The translations under genes and the position numbers were made by a program. From the NCBI RefSeq assembly GCF_020379485.1, contig NW_026016872.1, positions 1 to 64,000 on the forward strand: a stretch of 64,000 nt of DNA. The letters are read 5' to 3'. Below, piece after piece: positions 1 to 13,480 of this stretch. The notes under the pieces are model-generated. The model was not told the origin of the DNA. It searched no databases and saw only the letters and a list, made by a program, of their open reading frames with translations. How positions within the stretch are numbered: the first letter of the stretch is position 1; every line of letters begins with the position of its first letter. Source of the stretch: Brassica napus. Taxonomy: Eukaryota > Streptophyta > Magnoliopsida > Brassicales > Brassicaceae.

Positions 1-3000
1 TTCCGTTTGGGAATATGACAATCTTGTCATTCTAACAAACCAGGAAGAATCGCGATGTAAAAAGCTGATTTGATACATAAAGTAGTGGAGAATCACCAGG
101 AAGTTATAAATCTCATAGGAGTTAGATGAAGAAGCTATCCCACTTTCAAAATCAGGTGATCCCAGTTTTCCTGTTTGGGAATATGACAATCTTCTTGTCA
201 TTCTAATCAAACCAGGAGAATCGCGATGTAGAAGCTTGATTTTGATACATAAAGTAGGGAGAATCACCAAGAAGTTAATAAATCTCATAGGAGTTAGGAT
301 GAAGAAGCTATCCCACTTTCAAATCAGGTGATCCCAGTTTTCCTGTTTGGGAATATGACAACTTCTTTTCATTCTAATCAAAACAGGAAGAATCGCGATG
401 TAAGAAGCTTGATTTTGATACATAAAGTAGTGGAGAATCACATAGAAGAACTGGAAAAAATCTCATAGGAGTTAGGATGAAGAAGCTATCCCACTTTCAA
501 ATCAGGTGATCCCAGTTTCCTGTTGGGAATATGACAACTTCTTTGTCATTCTAATCAAACCAGGATGAATCGCGATGTAAGAAGCTTGATTTTGATACAT
601 AAAGTAGTGGAGAATCACGGAAGTTTAATAAATCTCATAGGAGTTAGGATGAAGAAGCTACCACTTTCAAATCAGGTGATCCCAGTTTTCCTGTTTGGGA
701 ATATGACAACTTCTTTGTCATTCTAATCAAAACAGGAGAATCGCGATGTAAGAAGCTTGATTTTGATACATAAAGTAGTGGAGAATCACCAAGAAGTTGA
801 TTAAATCTCATAGGAGTTAGGATGAAGAAGCTATCCCACTTTCAAATCAGGGTGATCCCAGTTTTCTGTTTGGGAATATGACAACTTCTTTGTCATTCTA
901 ATCAAACCAGGAGAATCGCGATCGATGTAAGAAGCTTGATTTTGATACATAAAGTAGTGGAATAATCACCAAGAAGGTTATAAATCTCATAGGAGTTAGG
1001 ATGAAGAAGCTATCCCACTTTCAAATCAGGTGATCCCAGTTTTCCTGTTTGGGAATATGACAACTTCTTTGTCATTCTAATCAAACCAGGAAGAATCGCG
1101 ATGTAAGAAGCTTGATTTTGATACATAAAGTAGTGGAGAATCACTAGGAAGTGGAATAAATCTCATAGGAGTTAGGATGAAGAAGCTATCCCACTTTCAA
1201 ATCAGGTGATCCCAGTTTTCCTGTTGGGAATATGACAACTTCTTTGTCATTCTAATCAAACCAGGATGAATCGAATCGCGATGTAAGAAGCTTGATTTTG
1301 ATACATAAAGTAGGGAGAATCACTAGGAAGTGGAAATAAATCTCATAGGAGTTAGGATGAAGAAGCTATCCCACTTTCAAATCAGGTGATCCCAGTTTTC
1401 CTGTTTGGAATATGACAACTTCTTTGTCATTCTAATCAAACCAGGATGAATCGCGATGTAAGAAGCTTGATTTGATATAAAGTAGTGGAGAATCACCAGG
1501 AAGTTGAATAAATCTCATAGGAGTTAGGATGAAGAAGCTATCCCACTTTCAAATCAGGTGATCCCAGTTTTCCTGTTTGGAATATGACAACTTTTTGTCA
1601 TTCTAATCAAACCAGGATGAATCGCGATGTAAGAAGCTTGATTTTGATACATAAAGTAGTGGAGAATCACCAGGAAGTTGAATAAATCTCATAGGAGTTA
1701 GGATGAAGAAGCTATCCCACTTTCAAATCAGGTGATCCCAGTTTCCTGTTTGGGAATATGACAACTTCTTTGTCATTCTAATCAAACCAGGATGAATCGC
1801 GATGTAAGAAGCTTGATTTTGATACATAAAGTAGTGGAGAATCACCAGGAAGTGAATAAATCTCATAGGAGTTAGGATGAAGAAGCTATCCCACTTTCAA
1901 ATCAGGTGATCCCAGTTTTCCTGTTTGGGAATATGACAACTTCTTTGTCATTCTAATCAAACAGGATGAATCGCGATGTAAGAAGCTTGATTTTGATACA
2001 TAAAGTAGTGGAGAATCACTAGGAAGTGGAATAAATCTCATAGGAGTTAGGATGAAGAAGCTATCCCACTTTCAAATCAGGTGATCCCAGTTTTCCTGTT
2101 TGGGAATATGACAACTTCTTTGTCATTCTAATCAAACCAGGATGAATCGCGATGTAAGAAGCTTGATTTTGATACATAAGTAGTGGAGAATCACCAGGAA
2201 GTTATAAATCTCATAGGAGTTAGGATGAAGAAGCTATCCCACTTTCAAATCAGGTGATCCCAGTTTTCCTGTTTGGGAATATGACAACTTCTTTGTCATT
2301 CTAATCAAACCAGGAAGAATCGCGATGTAAGAAGCTTGATTTTGATACATAAAGTAGTGGAGAATCACTAGGAAGTGGAAAAAATCTCATAGGAGTTAGG
2401 ATGAAGAAGCTATCCCACTTTCAAATCAGGTGATCCCAGTTTTCCTGTTGGGAATATGACAACTTCTTTGTCATTCTAATCAAACCAGGAAGAATCGCGA
2501 TGTAAGAAGCTTGATTTGATACATAAAGTAGTGGAGAATCACAGGAAGTTGAATAAATCTCATAGGAGTTAGGATGAAGAAGCTATCCCACTTTCAAATC
2601 AGGTGATCCCAGTTTTCCTGTTGGGAATATGACAACTTCTTTGTCATTCTAATCAAACCAGGAAGAATCGCGATGTAAAAAGCTTGATTTGATACATAAA
2701 GTAGTGGAGAATCACTAGGAAGTGGAAAAAATCTCATAGGAGTTAGGATGAAGAAGCTATCCCACTTTCAAATCAGGTGATCCCAGTTTTCCTGTTTGGG
2801 AATATGACAACTTCTTTGTCATTCTAATCAAACCAGGAAGAATCGCGATGTAAGAAGCTTGATTTTGATACATAAAGTAGTGGAGAATCACCAGGAAGTG
2901 AATAAATCTCATAGGAGTTAGGATGAAGAAGCTATCCCACTTTCAAATCAGGTGATCCCAGTTTTCCTGTTTGGGAATATGACAACTTCTTTGTCATTCT

Positions 3001-3600
3001 AATCAAACCAGGATGAATCGCGATGTAAGAAGCTTGATTTTGATACATAAAGTAGTGGAGAATCACCAGGAAGTTGAATAAATCTCATAGGAGTTAGGAT
3101 GAAGAAGCTATCCCACTTTCAAATCAGGTGATCCCAGTTTTCCTGTTTGGGAATATGACAACTTCTTTGTCATTCTAATCAAACCAGGAAGAATCGCGAT
3201 GTAAGAAGCTTGATTTTGATATAAAGTAGTGGAGAATCACTAGGAAGTGAAAAAAAATCTCATAGGAGTTAGGATGAAGAAGCTATCCCACTTTCAAATC
3301 AGGTGATCCCAGTTTTCCTGTTTGGGAATATGACAACTTCTTTGTCATTCTAATCAAACCAGGAAGAATCGCGATGTAAGAAGCTTGATTTTGATACATA
3401 AAGTAGTGGAGAATCACCAGGAAGTGAATAAATCTCATAGGAGTTAGGATGAAGAATTCCTATCAACTTTCAAATCAGGTGATCCCAGTTGTTTGGGAAT
3501 ATGAGAATACAACTTCTTTGTAATCAATCAACAGGGGAATCGCGATGTAAGAAGCTTGATTTTATAAATACATAAAGTAGTGGAGAATCACTAGGAAGTG
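1..3600 (+). repeat. Indel-rich part of the satellite array
   Basis: Monomer length is erratic here. HindIII-to-HindIII spacings from position 232 are 173, 177, 171, 179, 176, 180, 175, 171 and 175 bp, against a constant 176 in the right-hand array. Changes are mostly single missing bases in short runs (for example TTTCCTGTTGGG, GATTTGATAC) plus 4-bp duplications (CGATCGATG near 921, TCGAATCGCG near 1271). Such a pattern fits either a degraded array segment or uncorrected long-read consensus at a contig edge; substitutions are comparatively few, which favours the second. Confidence 0.7.
3451..3575 (+). repeat. Scrambled satellite monomer
   Basis: One monomer departs strongly from its neighbours. 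AAGAAGCTATCCCAC is replaced by AAGAATTCCTATCAAC, part of the TTTTCCTG segment is lost, and small insertions appear (GAGAATACAAC, TTTATAAATAC). The HindIII site and the flanking monomers are intact, so the change is local. It may be a small rearrangement or a locally poor consensus. Confidence 0.6.
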
Positions 3601-6600
3601 GAATAAATCTCATAGGAGTTAGGATGAAGAAGCTATCCCACTTTCAAATCAGGTGATCCCAGTTTTCCTGTTTGGGAATATGACAACTTCTTTGTCATTC
3701 TAATCAAACCAGGAAGAATCGCGATGTAAGAAGCTTGATTTTGATACATAAAGTAGTGGAGAATCACCAGGAAGTTGAATAAATCTCATAGGAGTTAGGA
3801 TGAAGAAGCTATCCCACTTTCAAATCAGGTGATCCCAGTTTCCTGTTTGGGAATATGACAACTTCTTTGTCATTCTAATCAAACCAGGAGAATCGCGATG
3901 TAAGAAGCTTGATTTTGATACATAAAGTAGTGGAGAATCACTAGGAAGTGGAAAAAATCTCATAGGAGTTAGGATGAAGAAGCTATCCCACTTTCAAATC
4001 AGGTGATCCCAGTTTTCCTGTTTGGGAATATGACAACTTCTTTGTCATTCTAATCAAACCAGGAAGAATCGCGATGTAAGAAGCTTGATTTTGATACATA
4101 AAGTAGTGGAGAATCACCAGGAAGTTGAATAAATCTCATAGGAGTTAGGATGAAGAAGCTATCCCACTTTCAAATCAGGTGATCCCAGTTTTCCTGTTTG
4201 GGAATATGACAACTTCTTTGTCATTCTAATCAAACCAGGATGAATCGCGATGTAAGAAGCTTGATTTTGATACATAAAGTAGTGGAGAATCACCAGGAAG
4301 TTGAATAAATCTCATAGGAGTTAGGATGAAGAAGCTATCCCACTTTCAAATCAGGTGATCCCAGTTTTCCTGTTTGGGAATATGACAACTTCTTTGTCAT
4401 TCTAATCAAACCAGGATGAATCGCGATGTAAGAAGCTTGATTTTGATACATAAAGTAGTGGAGAATCACCAGGAAGTGAATAAATCTCATAGGAGTTAGG
4501 ATGAAGAAGCTATCCCACTTTCAAATCAGGTGATCCCAGTTTTCCTGTTTGGGAATATGACAACTTCTTTGTCATTCTAATCAAACCAGGATGAATCGCG
4601 ATGTAAGAAGCTTGATTTTGATACATAAAGTAGTGGAGAATCACAGGAAGTGGAATAAATCTCATAGGAGTTAGGATGAAGAAGCTATCCCACTTTCAAA
4701 TCAGGTGATCCCAGTTTTCCTGTTTGGGAATATGACAACTTCTTTGTCATTCTAATCAAACCAGGATGAATCGCGATGTAAGAAGCTTGATTTTGATACA
4801 TAAAGTAGTGGAGAATCACTAGGAAGTGGAATAAATCTCATAGGAGTTAGGATGAAGAAGCTATCCCACTTTCAAATCAGGTGATCCCAGTTTTCCTGTT
4901 TGGGAATATGACAACTTCTTTGTCATTCTAATCAAACCAGGATGAATCGCGATGTAAGAAGCTTGATTTTGATACATAAAGTAGTGGAGAATCACCAGGA
5001 AGTTAATAAATCTCATAGGAGTTAGGATGAAGAAGCTATCCCACTTTCAAATCAGGTGATCCCAGTTTTCCTGTTTGGGAATATGACAACTTCTTTGTCA
5101 TTCTAATCAAACCAGGAAGAATCGCGATGTAAGAAGCTTGATTTTGATACATAAAGTAGTGGAGAATCACGAGGAAGTGGAATAAATCTCATAGGAGTTA
5201 GGATGAAGAAGCTATCCCACTTTCAAATCAGGTGATCCCAGTTTTCCTGTTGGGAATATGACAACTTCTTTGTCATTCTAATCAAACCAGGATGAATCGC
5301 GATGTAAGAAGCTTGATTTTGATACATAAAGTAGTGGAGAATCACCAGGAAGTTATAAATCTCATAGGAGTTAGGATGAAGAAGCTATCCCACTTTCAAA
5401 TCAGGTGATCCCAGTTTTCTTGTTTGGGAATATGACAACTTCTTTGTCATTCTAATCAAACCAGGAAGAATCGTGATGTAAAAGCTTGATTTTGATACAT
5501 AAAGTAGTGGAGAATCACTAGGAAGTGGAATAAATCTCATAGGAGTTAGGATGAAGAAGCTATCCCACTTTCAAATCAGGTGATCCCAGTTTTCCTGTTT
5601 GGGAATATGACAACTTCTTTGTCATTCTAATCAAACCAGGATGAATCGCGATGTAAGAAGCTTGATTTGATACATAAAGTAGTGGAGAATCACCAGGAAG
5701 TGGAATAAATCTCATAGGAGTTAGGATGAAGAAGCTATCCCACTTTCAAATCAGGTGATCCCAGTTTTCCTGTTTGGGAATATGACAACTTCTTTGTCAT
5801 TCTAATCAAACCAGGATGAATCGCGATGTAAGAAGCTTGATTTTGATACATAAAGTAGTGGAGAATCACAGGAAGTGAATAAATCTCATAGGAGTTAGGA
5901 TGAAGAAGCTATCCCACTTTCAAATCAGGTGATCCCAGTTTTCCTGTTTGGGAATATGACAACTTCTTTGTCATTCTAATCAAACCAGGAAGAATCGCGA
6001 TGTAAGAAGCTTGATTTTGATACATAAAGTAGTGGAGAATCACAGGGAAGTTGAATAAATCTCATAGGAGTTAGGATGAAGAAGCTATCCCACTTTCAAA
6101 TCAGGTGATCCCAGTTTTCCTGTTTGGGAATATGACAACTTCTTTGTCATTCTAATCAAACCAGGAAGAATCGCGATGTAAGAAGCTTGATTTTGATACA
6201 TAAAGTAGTGGAGAATCACTAGGAAGTGGAATAAATCTCATAGGAGTTAGGATGAAGAAGCTATCCCACTTTCAAATCAGGTGATCCCAGTTTTCCTGTT
6301 TGGGAATATGACAACTTCTTTGTCATTCTAATCAAACCAGGATGAATCGCGATGTAAGAAGCTTGATTTTGATACATAAAGTAGTGGAGAATCATAGGAA
6401 GTGGAATAAATCTCATAGGAGTTAGGATGAAGAAGCTATCCCACTTTCAAATCAGGTGATCCCAGTTTTCCTGTTTGGGAATATGACAACTTCTTTGTCA
6501 TTCTAATCAAACCAGGATGAATCGCGATGTAAGAAGCTTGATTTTGATACATAAAGTAGTGGAGAATCACCAGGAAGTGAATAAATCTCATAGGAGTTAG

Positions 6601-7935
6601 GATGAAGAAGCTATCCCACTTTCAAATCAGGTGATCCCAGTTTTCCTGTTGGGAATATGACAACTTCTTTGTCATTCTAATCAAACCAGGAAGAATCGCG
6701 ATGTAAGAAGCTTGATTTTGATACATAAAGTAGTGGAGAATCACCAGGAAGTTGAATAAATCTCATAGGAGTTAGGATGAAGAAGCTATCCCACTTTCAA
6801 ATCAGGTGATCCCAGTTTTCCTGTTTGGGAATATGACAACTTCTTTGTCATTCTAATCAAACCAGGAAGAATCGCGATGTAAAAAGCTTGATTTTGATAC
6901 ATAAAGTAGTGGAGAATCACTAGGAAGTGGAAAAATCTCATAGGAGTTAGGATGAAGAAGCTATCCCACTTTCAAATCAGGTGATCCCAGTTTTCCTGTT
7001 TGGGAATATGACAACTTCTTTGTCATTCTAATCAAACCAGGAAGAATCGCGATGTAAGAAGCTTGATTTTGATACATAAAGTAGTGGAGAATCACCAGGA
7101 AGTTGAATAAATCTCATAGGAGTTAGGATGAAGAAGCTATCCCACTTTCAAATCAGGTGATCCCAGTTTTCCTGTTTGGGAATATGACAACTTCTTTGTC
7201 ATTCTAATCAAACCAGGAAGAATCGTGATGTAAAAGCTTGATTTTGATACATAAAGTAGTGGAGAATCACTAGGAAGTGGAAAAATCTCATAGGAGTTAG
7301 GATGAAGAAGCTATCCCACTTTCAAATCAGGTGATCCCAGTTTTCCTGTTTGGGAATATGACAACTTCTTTGTCATTCTAATCAAACCAGGAAGAATCGC
7401 GATGTAAGAAGCTTGATTTTGATACATAAAGTAGTGGAGAATCACCAGGAAGTGGAATAAATCTCATAGGAGTTAGGATGAAGAAGCTATCCCACTTTCA
7501 AATCAGGTGATCCCAGTTTTCCTGTTTGGGAATATGACAACTTCTTTGTCATTCTAATCAAACCAGGATGAATCGCGATGTAAGAAGCTTGATTTTGATA
7601 CATAAAGTAGTGGAGAATCACCAGGAAGTTGAATAAATCTCATAGGAGTTAGGATGAAGAAGCTATCCCACTTTCAAATCAGGTGATCCCAGTTTTCCTG
7701 TTTGGGAATATGACAACTTCTTTGTCATTCTAATCAAACCAGGATGAATCGCGATGTAAGAAGCTTGATTTTGATACATAAAGTAGTGGAGAATCACCAG
7801 GAAGTGAATAAATCTCATAGGAGTTAGGATGAAGAAGCTATCCCACTTTCAAATCAGGTGATCCCAGTTTTCCTGTTTGGGAATATGACAACTTCTTTGT
7901 CATTCTAATCAAACCAGGATGAATCGCGATGTAAG

Positions 7936-8094
7936 AAGCTTGATTTTGATACATACAGGAAGTGGAATAAATCTCATAGGAGTTAGGATGAAGAAGCTAT
8001 CCCACTTTCAAATCAGGTGATCCCAGTTTTCCTGTTTGGGAATATGACAACTTCTTTGTCATTCTAATCAAACCAGGATGAATCGCGATGTAAG
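7936..8094 (+). repeat. Satellite monomer with a 17-bp deletion
   Basis: The distance between HindIII sites at 7936 and 8095 is 159 bp instead of 176. GATACAT runs directly into ACAGGAAGTGG, so the AAAGTAGTGGAGAATC segment is missing. The rest of the monomer is normal. Confidence 0.8.
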
Positions 8095-11000
8095 AAGCTT
8101 GATTTTGATACATAAAGTAGTGGAGAATCACTAGGAAGTGGAATAAATCTCATAGGAGTTAGGATGAAGAAGCTATCCCACTTTCAAATCAGGTGATCCC
8201 AGTTTTCCTGTTTGGGAATATGACAACTTCTTTGTCATTCTAATCAAACCAGGATGAATCGCGATGTAAGAAGCTTGATTTTGATACATAAAGTAGTGGA
8301 GAATCACCAGGAAGTTGAATAAATCTCATAGGAGTTAGGATGAAGAAGCTATCCCACTTTCAAATCAGGTGATCCCAGTTTTCCTGTTTGGGAATATGAC
8401 AACTTCTTTGTCATTCTAATCAAACCAGGAAGAATCGCGATGTAAAAAGCTTGATTTTGATACATAAAGTAGTGGAGAATCACTAGGAAGTGGAAAAAAT
8501 CTCATAGGAGTTAGGATGAAGAAGCTATCCCACTTTCAAATCAGGTGATCCCAGTTTTCCTGTTTGGGAATATGACAACTTCTTTGTCATTCTAATCAAA
8601 CCAGGAAGAATCGCGATGTAAGAAGCTTGATTTTGATACATAAAGTAGTGGAGAATCACCAGGAAGTGAATAAATCTCATAGGAGTTAGGATGAAGAAGC
8701 TATCCCACTTTCAAATCAGGTGATCCCAGTTTTCCTGTTTGGGAATATGACAACTTCTTTGTCATTCTAATCAAACCAGGAAGAATCGCGATGTAAGAAG
8801 CTTGATTTTGATACATAAAGTAGTGGAGAATCACTAGGAAGTGGAAAAATCTCATAGGAGTTAGGATGAAGAAGCTATCCCACTTTCAAATCAGGTGATC
8901 CCAGTTTTCCTGTTTGGGAATATGACAACTTCTTTGTCATTCTAATCAAACCAGGAGAATCGCGATGTAAGAAGCTTGATTTTGATACATAAAGTAGTGG
9001 AGAATCATTAGGAAGTGGAATAAATCTCATAGGAGTTAGGATGAAGAAGCTATCCCACTTTCAAATCAGGTGATCCCAGTTTTCCTGTTTGGGAATATGA
9101 CAACTTCTTTGTCATTCTAATCAAACCAGGAAGAATCGCGATGTAAGAAGCTTGATTTTGATACATAAAGTAGTGGAGAATCACCAGGAAGTTGAATAAA
9201 TCTCATAGGAGTTAGGATGAAGAAGCTATCCCACTTTCAAATCAGGTGATCCCAGTTTTCCTGTTTGGGAATATGACAACTTCTTTGTCATTCTAATCAA
9301 ACCAGGAAGAATCGCGATGTAAGAAGCTTGATTTTGATACATAAAGTAGTGGAGAATCACCAGGAAGTTTAATAAATCTCATAGGAGTTAGGATGAAGAA
9401 GCTATCCCACTTTCAAATCAGGTGATCCCAGTTTTCCTGTTTGGGAATATGACAACTTCTTTGTCATTCTAATCAAACCAGGAAGAATCGTGATGTAAAA
9501 GCTTGATTTTGATACATAAAGTAGTGGAGAATCACTAGTAAGTGGAAAAAATCTCATAGGAGTTAGGATGAAGAAGCTATCCCACTTTCAAATCAGGTGA
9601 TCCCAGTTTTCCTGTTTGGGAATATGACAACTTCTTGTCATTCTAATCAAACCAGGATGAATCGCGATGTAAGAAGCTTGATTTTGATACATAAAGTAGT
9701 GGAGAATCACTAGGAAGTGGAATAAATCTCATAGGAGTTAGGATGAAGAAGCTATCCCACTTTCAAATCAGGTGATCCCAGTTTTCCTGTTTGGGAATAT
9801 GACAACTTCTTTGTCATTCTAATCAAACCAGGATGAATCGCGATGTAAGAAGCTTGATTTTGATACATAAAGTAGTGGAGAATCACCAGGAAGTGGAATA
9901 AATCTCATAGGAGTTAGGATGAAGAAGCTATCCCACTTTCAAATCAGGTGATCCCAGTTTTCCTGTTTGGGAATATGACAACTTCTTTGTCATTCTAATC
10001 AAACCAGGAAGAATCGCGATGTAAGAAGCTTGATTTTGATACATAAAGTAGTGGAGAATCACCAGGAAGTGGAATAAATCTCATAGGAGTTAGGATGAAG
10101 AAGCTATCCCACTTTCAAATCAGGTGATCCCAGTTTTCCTGTTTGGGAATATGACAACTTCTTTGTCATTCTAATCAAAACAGGAAGAATCGCGATGTAA
10201 AAAGCTTGATTTTGATACATAAAGTAGTGGAGAATCACTAGGAAGTGGAAAAATCTCATAGGAGTTAGGATGAAGAAGCTATCCCACTTTCAAATCAGGT
10301 GATCCCAGTTTTCCTGTTTGGGAATATGACAACTTCTTTGTCATTCTAATCAAACCAGGAAGAATCGCGATGTAAGAAGCTTGATTTTGATACATAAAGT
10401 AGTGGAGAATCACCAGGAAGTTATAAATCTCATAGGAGTTAGGATGAAGAAGCTATCCCACTTTCAAATCAGGTGATCCCAGTTTTCCTGTTTGGGAATA
10501 TGACAACTTCTTTGTCATTCTAATCAAAACAGGAAGAATCGCGATGTAAAAGCTTGATTTTGATACATAAAGTAGTGGAGAATCACTAGGAAGTGGAATA
10601 AATCTCATAGGAGTTAGGATGAAGAAGCTATCACACTTTCAAATCAGGTGATCCCAGTTTTCCTGTTTGGGAATATGACAACTTCTTTGTCATTCTAATC
10701 AAACCAGGAAGAATCGCGATGTAAGAAGCTTGATTTTGATACATAAAGTAGTGGAGAATCACCAGGAAGTGGAATAAATCTCATAGGAGTTAGGATGAAG
10801 AAGCTATCCCACTTTCAAATCAGGTGATCCCAGTTTTCCTGTTTGGGAATATGACAACTTCTTTGTCATTCTAATCAAACCAGGATGAATCGCGATGTAA
10901 GAAGCTTGATTTTGATACATAAAGTAGTGGAGAATCACCAGGAAGTTGAATAAATCTCATAGGAGTTAGGATGAAGAAGCTATCCCACTTTCAAATCAGG

Positions 11001-11121
11001 TGATCCCAGTTTTCCTGTTTGGGAATATGACAACTTCTTTGTCATTCTAATCAAACCAGGAAGAATCGTGATGTAAAAGCTTGATTTTGATACATAAAGT
11101 AGTGGAGAATCATTAGGAAGT

Positions 11122-11191
11122 GGAATAAATCTCATAGGAGTTAGGACGAAGAAACAAACCCACTTTCAAATCAGGTGATCCCAGTTTTCCT
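11122..11191 (+). repeat. 70-bp truncated satellite unit (copy 1 of 6)
   Basis: The monomer runs from GGAATAAATC to TTTTCCT and then joins directly to a second GGAATAAATC at 11192, skipping 106 bp that includes the HindIII site. The next unit carries diagnostic changes (CTAATAGG for CTCATAGG, GAAACTATC for GAAGCTATC, TTCAAAAATAGG). The same junction occurs in five other places in the window, so it arose once and was copied. This copy also carries its own changes (GGACGAAGAAACAAACC). Confidence 0.85.
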
Positions 11192-11779
11192 GGAATAAAT
11201 CTAATAGGAGTTAGGATGAAGAAACTATCCCACTTTCAAAAATAGGTGATCCCAGTTTTCCTGTTTGGGAATATGACAACTTCTTTGTCATTCTAATCAA
11301 ACCAGGATGAATCGCGATGTAAGAAGCTTGATTTTGATACATAAAGTAGTGGAGAATCATTAGAAAGTGGAATAAATCTCATAGGAGTTAGGATGAAGAA
11401 GCTATTCCACTTTCAAATCAGGTGATCCCAGTTTTCCTGTTTGGGAATATGACAACTTCTTTGTCATTCTAATCAAACCAGGAAGAATCGCGATGTAAGA
11501 AGCTTGATTTAGATATAAAGTAGTGGAGAATCACTAGTAAGCGGAAAAAATCTCATAGGAGTTAGGATGAAGAAGCTATCCCACTTTCAAATCAGGTGAT
11601 CCCAGTTTTCCTGTTTGGGAATATGACAACTTCTTTGTCATTCTAATCAAACCAGGAAGAATCGCGATGTAAGAAGCTTGATTTTGATACATAAAGTAGT
11701 GGAGAATCACCAGGAAGTTAATAAATCTCATAGGAGTTAGGATGAAGAAGCTATCCCACTTTCAAATCAGGTGATCCCA

Positions 11780-13480
11780 GTTTTCCTGTTTGGAATATGA
11801 CAACTTCTTTGTCATTCTAATCAAACCAGGATGAATCGCGATGTAAGAAGCTTGATTTTGATACATAAAGTAGTGGAGAATCACCAGGAAGTTAAATAAA
11901 TCTCATAGGAGTTAGGATGAAGAAGCTATCCCACTTTCAAATCAGGTGATCCCAGTTTTCCTGTTTGGGAATATGACAACTTCTTTGTCATTCTAATCAA
12001 ACCAGGATGAATCGCGATGTAAGAAGCTTGATTTTGATACATAAAGTAGTGGAGAATCACCAGGAAGTTGAATAAATCTCATAGGAGTTAGGATGAAGAA
12101 GCTATCCCACTTTCAAATCAGGTGATCCCAGTTTTCCTGTTTGGGAATATGACAACTTCTTTGTCATTCTAATCAAACCAGGATGAATCGCGATGTAAGA
12201 AGCTTGATTTTGATACATAAAGTAGTGGAGAATCACCAGGAAGTGGAATAAATCTCATAGGAGTTAGGATGAAGAAGCTATCCCACTTTCAAATCAGGTG
12301 ATCCCAGTTTTCCTGTTTGGGAATATGACAACTTCTTTGTCATTCTAATCAAACCAGGATGAATCGCGATGTAAGAAGCTTGATTTTGATACATAAAGTA
12401 GTGGAGAATCACCAGGAAGTTGAATAAATCTCATAGGAGTTAGGATGAAGAAGCTATCCCACTTTCAAATCAGGTGATCCCAGTTTTCCTGTTTGGGAAT
12501 ATGACAACTTCTTTGTCATTCTAATCAAACCAGGATGAATCGCGATGTAAGAAGCTTGATTTTGATACATAAAGTAGTGGAGAATCACCAGGAAGTGGAA
12601 TAAATCTCATAGGAGTTAGGATGAAGAAGCTATCCCACTTTCAAATCAGGTGATCCCAGTTTTCCTGTTTGGGAATATGACAACTTCTTTGTCATTCTAA
12701 TCAAACCAGGATGAATCGCGATGTAAGAAGCTTGATTTTGATACATAAAGTAGTGGAGAATCACTAGGAAGTGGAATAAATCTCATAGGAGTTAGGATGA
12801 AGAAGCTATCCCACTTTCAAATCAGGTGATCCCAGTTTTCCTGTTTGGGAATATGACAACTTCTTTGTCATTCTAATCAAACCAGGATAAATCGCGATGT
12901 AAGAAGCTTGATTTTGATACATAAAGTAGTGGAGAATCACCAGGAAGTTTATTAAATCTCATAGGAGTTAGGATGAAGAAGCTATCCCACTTTCAAATCA
13001 GGTGATCCCAGTTTTCCTGTTTGGGAATATGACAACTTCTTTGTCATTCTAATCAAACCAGGAAGAATCGTGATGTAAAAGCTTGATTTTGATACATAAA
13101 GTAGTGGAGAATCACTAGGAAGTGGAAAAAATCTCATAGGAGTTAGGATGAAGAAGCTATCCCACTTTCAAATCAGGTGATCCCAGTTTTCCTGTTTGGG
13201 AATATGACAACTTCTTTGTCATTCTAATCAAACCAGGAAGAATCGCGATGTAAGAAGCTTGATTTTGATACATAAAGTAGTGGAGAATCACCAGGAAGTT
13301 TAATAAATCTCATAGGAGTTAGGATGAAGAAGCTATCCCACTTTCAAATCAGGTGATCCCAGTTTTCCTGTTTGGGAATATGACAACTTCTTTGTCATTC
13401 TAATCAAACAGGAAGAATCGCGATGTAAAAAGCTTGATTTTGATACATAAAGTAGTGGAGAATCACTAGGAAGTGGAAAA
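11780..13480 (+). repeat. Multi-monomer satellite block, partly repeated at 14065-15060
   Basis: A run of variant monomers starting with a shortened CCTGTTTGGAAT segment and then GTTAAATAAATC, GTTGAATAAATC, GTGGAATAAATC, CACTAGGAAGTGG and a GTGGAAAAAATC form recurs about 2284 bp downstream. GTTAAA is at 11891 and again at 14175, close to 13 monomers of 176 bp. The first copy has two extra monomers (GTGG, GTTG) in the middle. This is a block duplication typical of unequal exchange in satellite DNA; identification is by eye from variant order. Confidence 0.55.
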
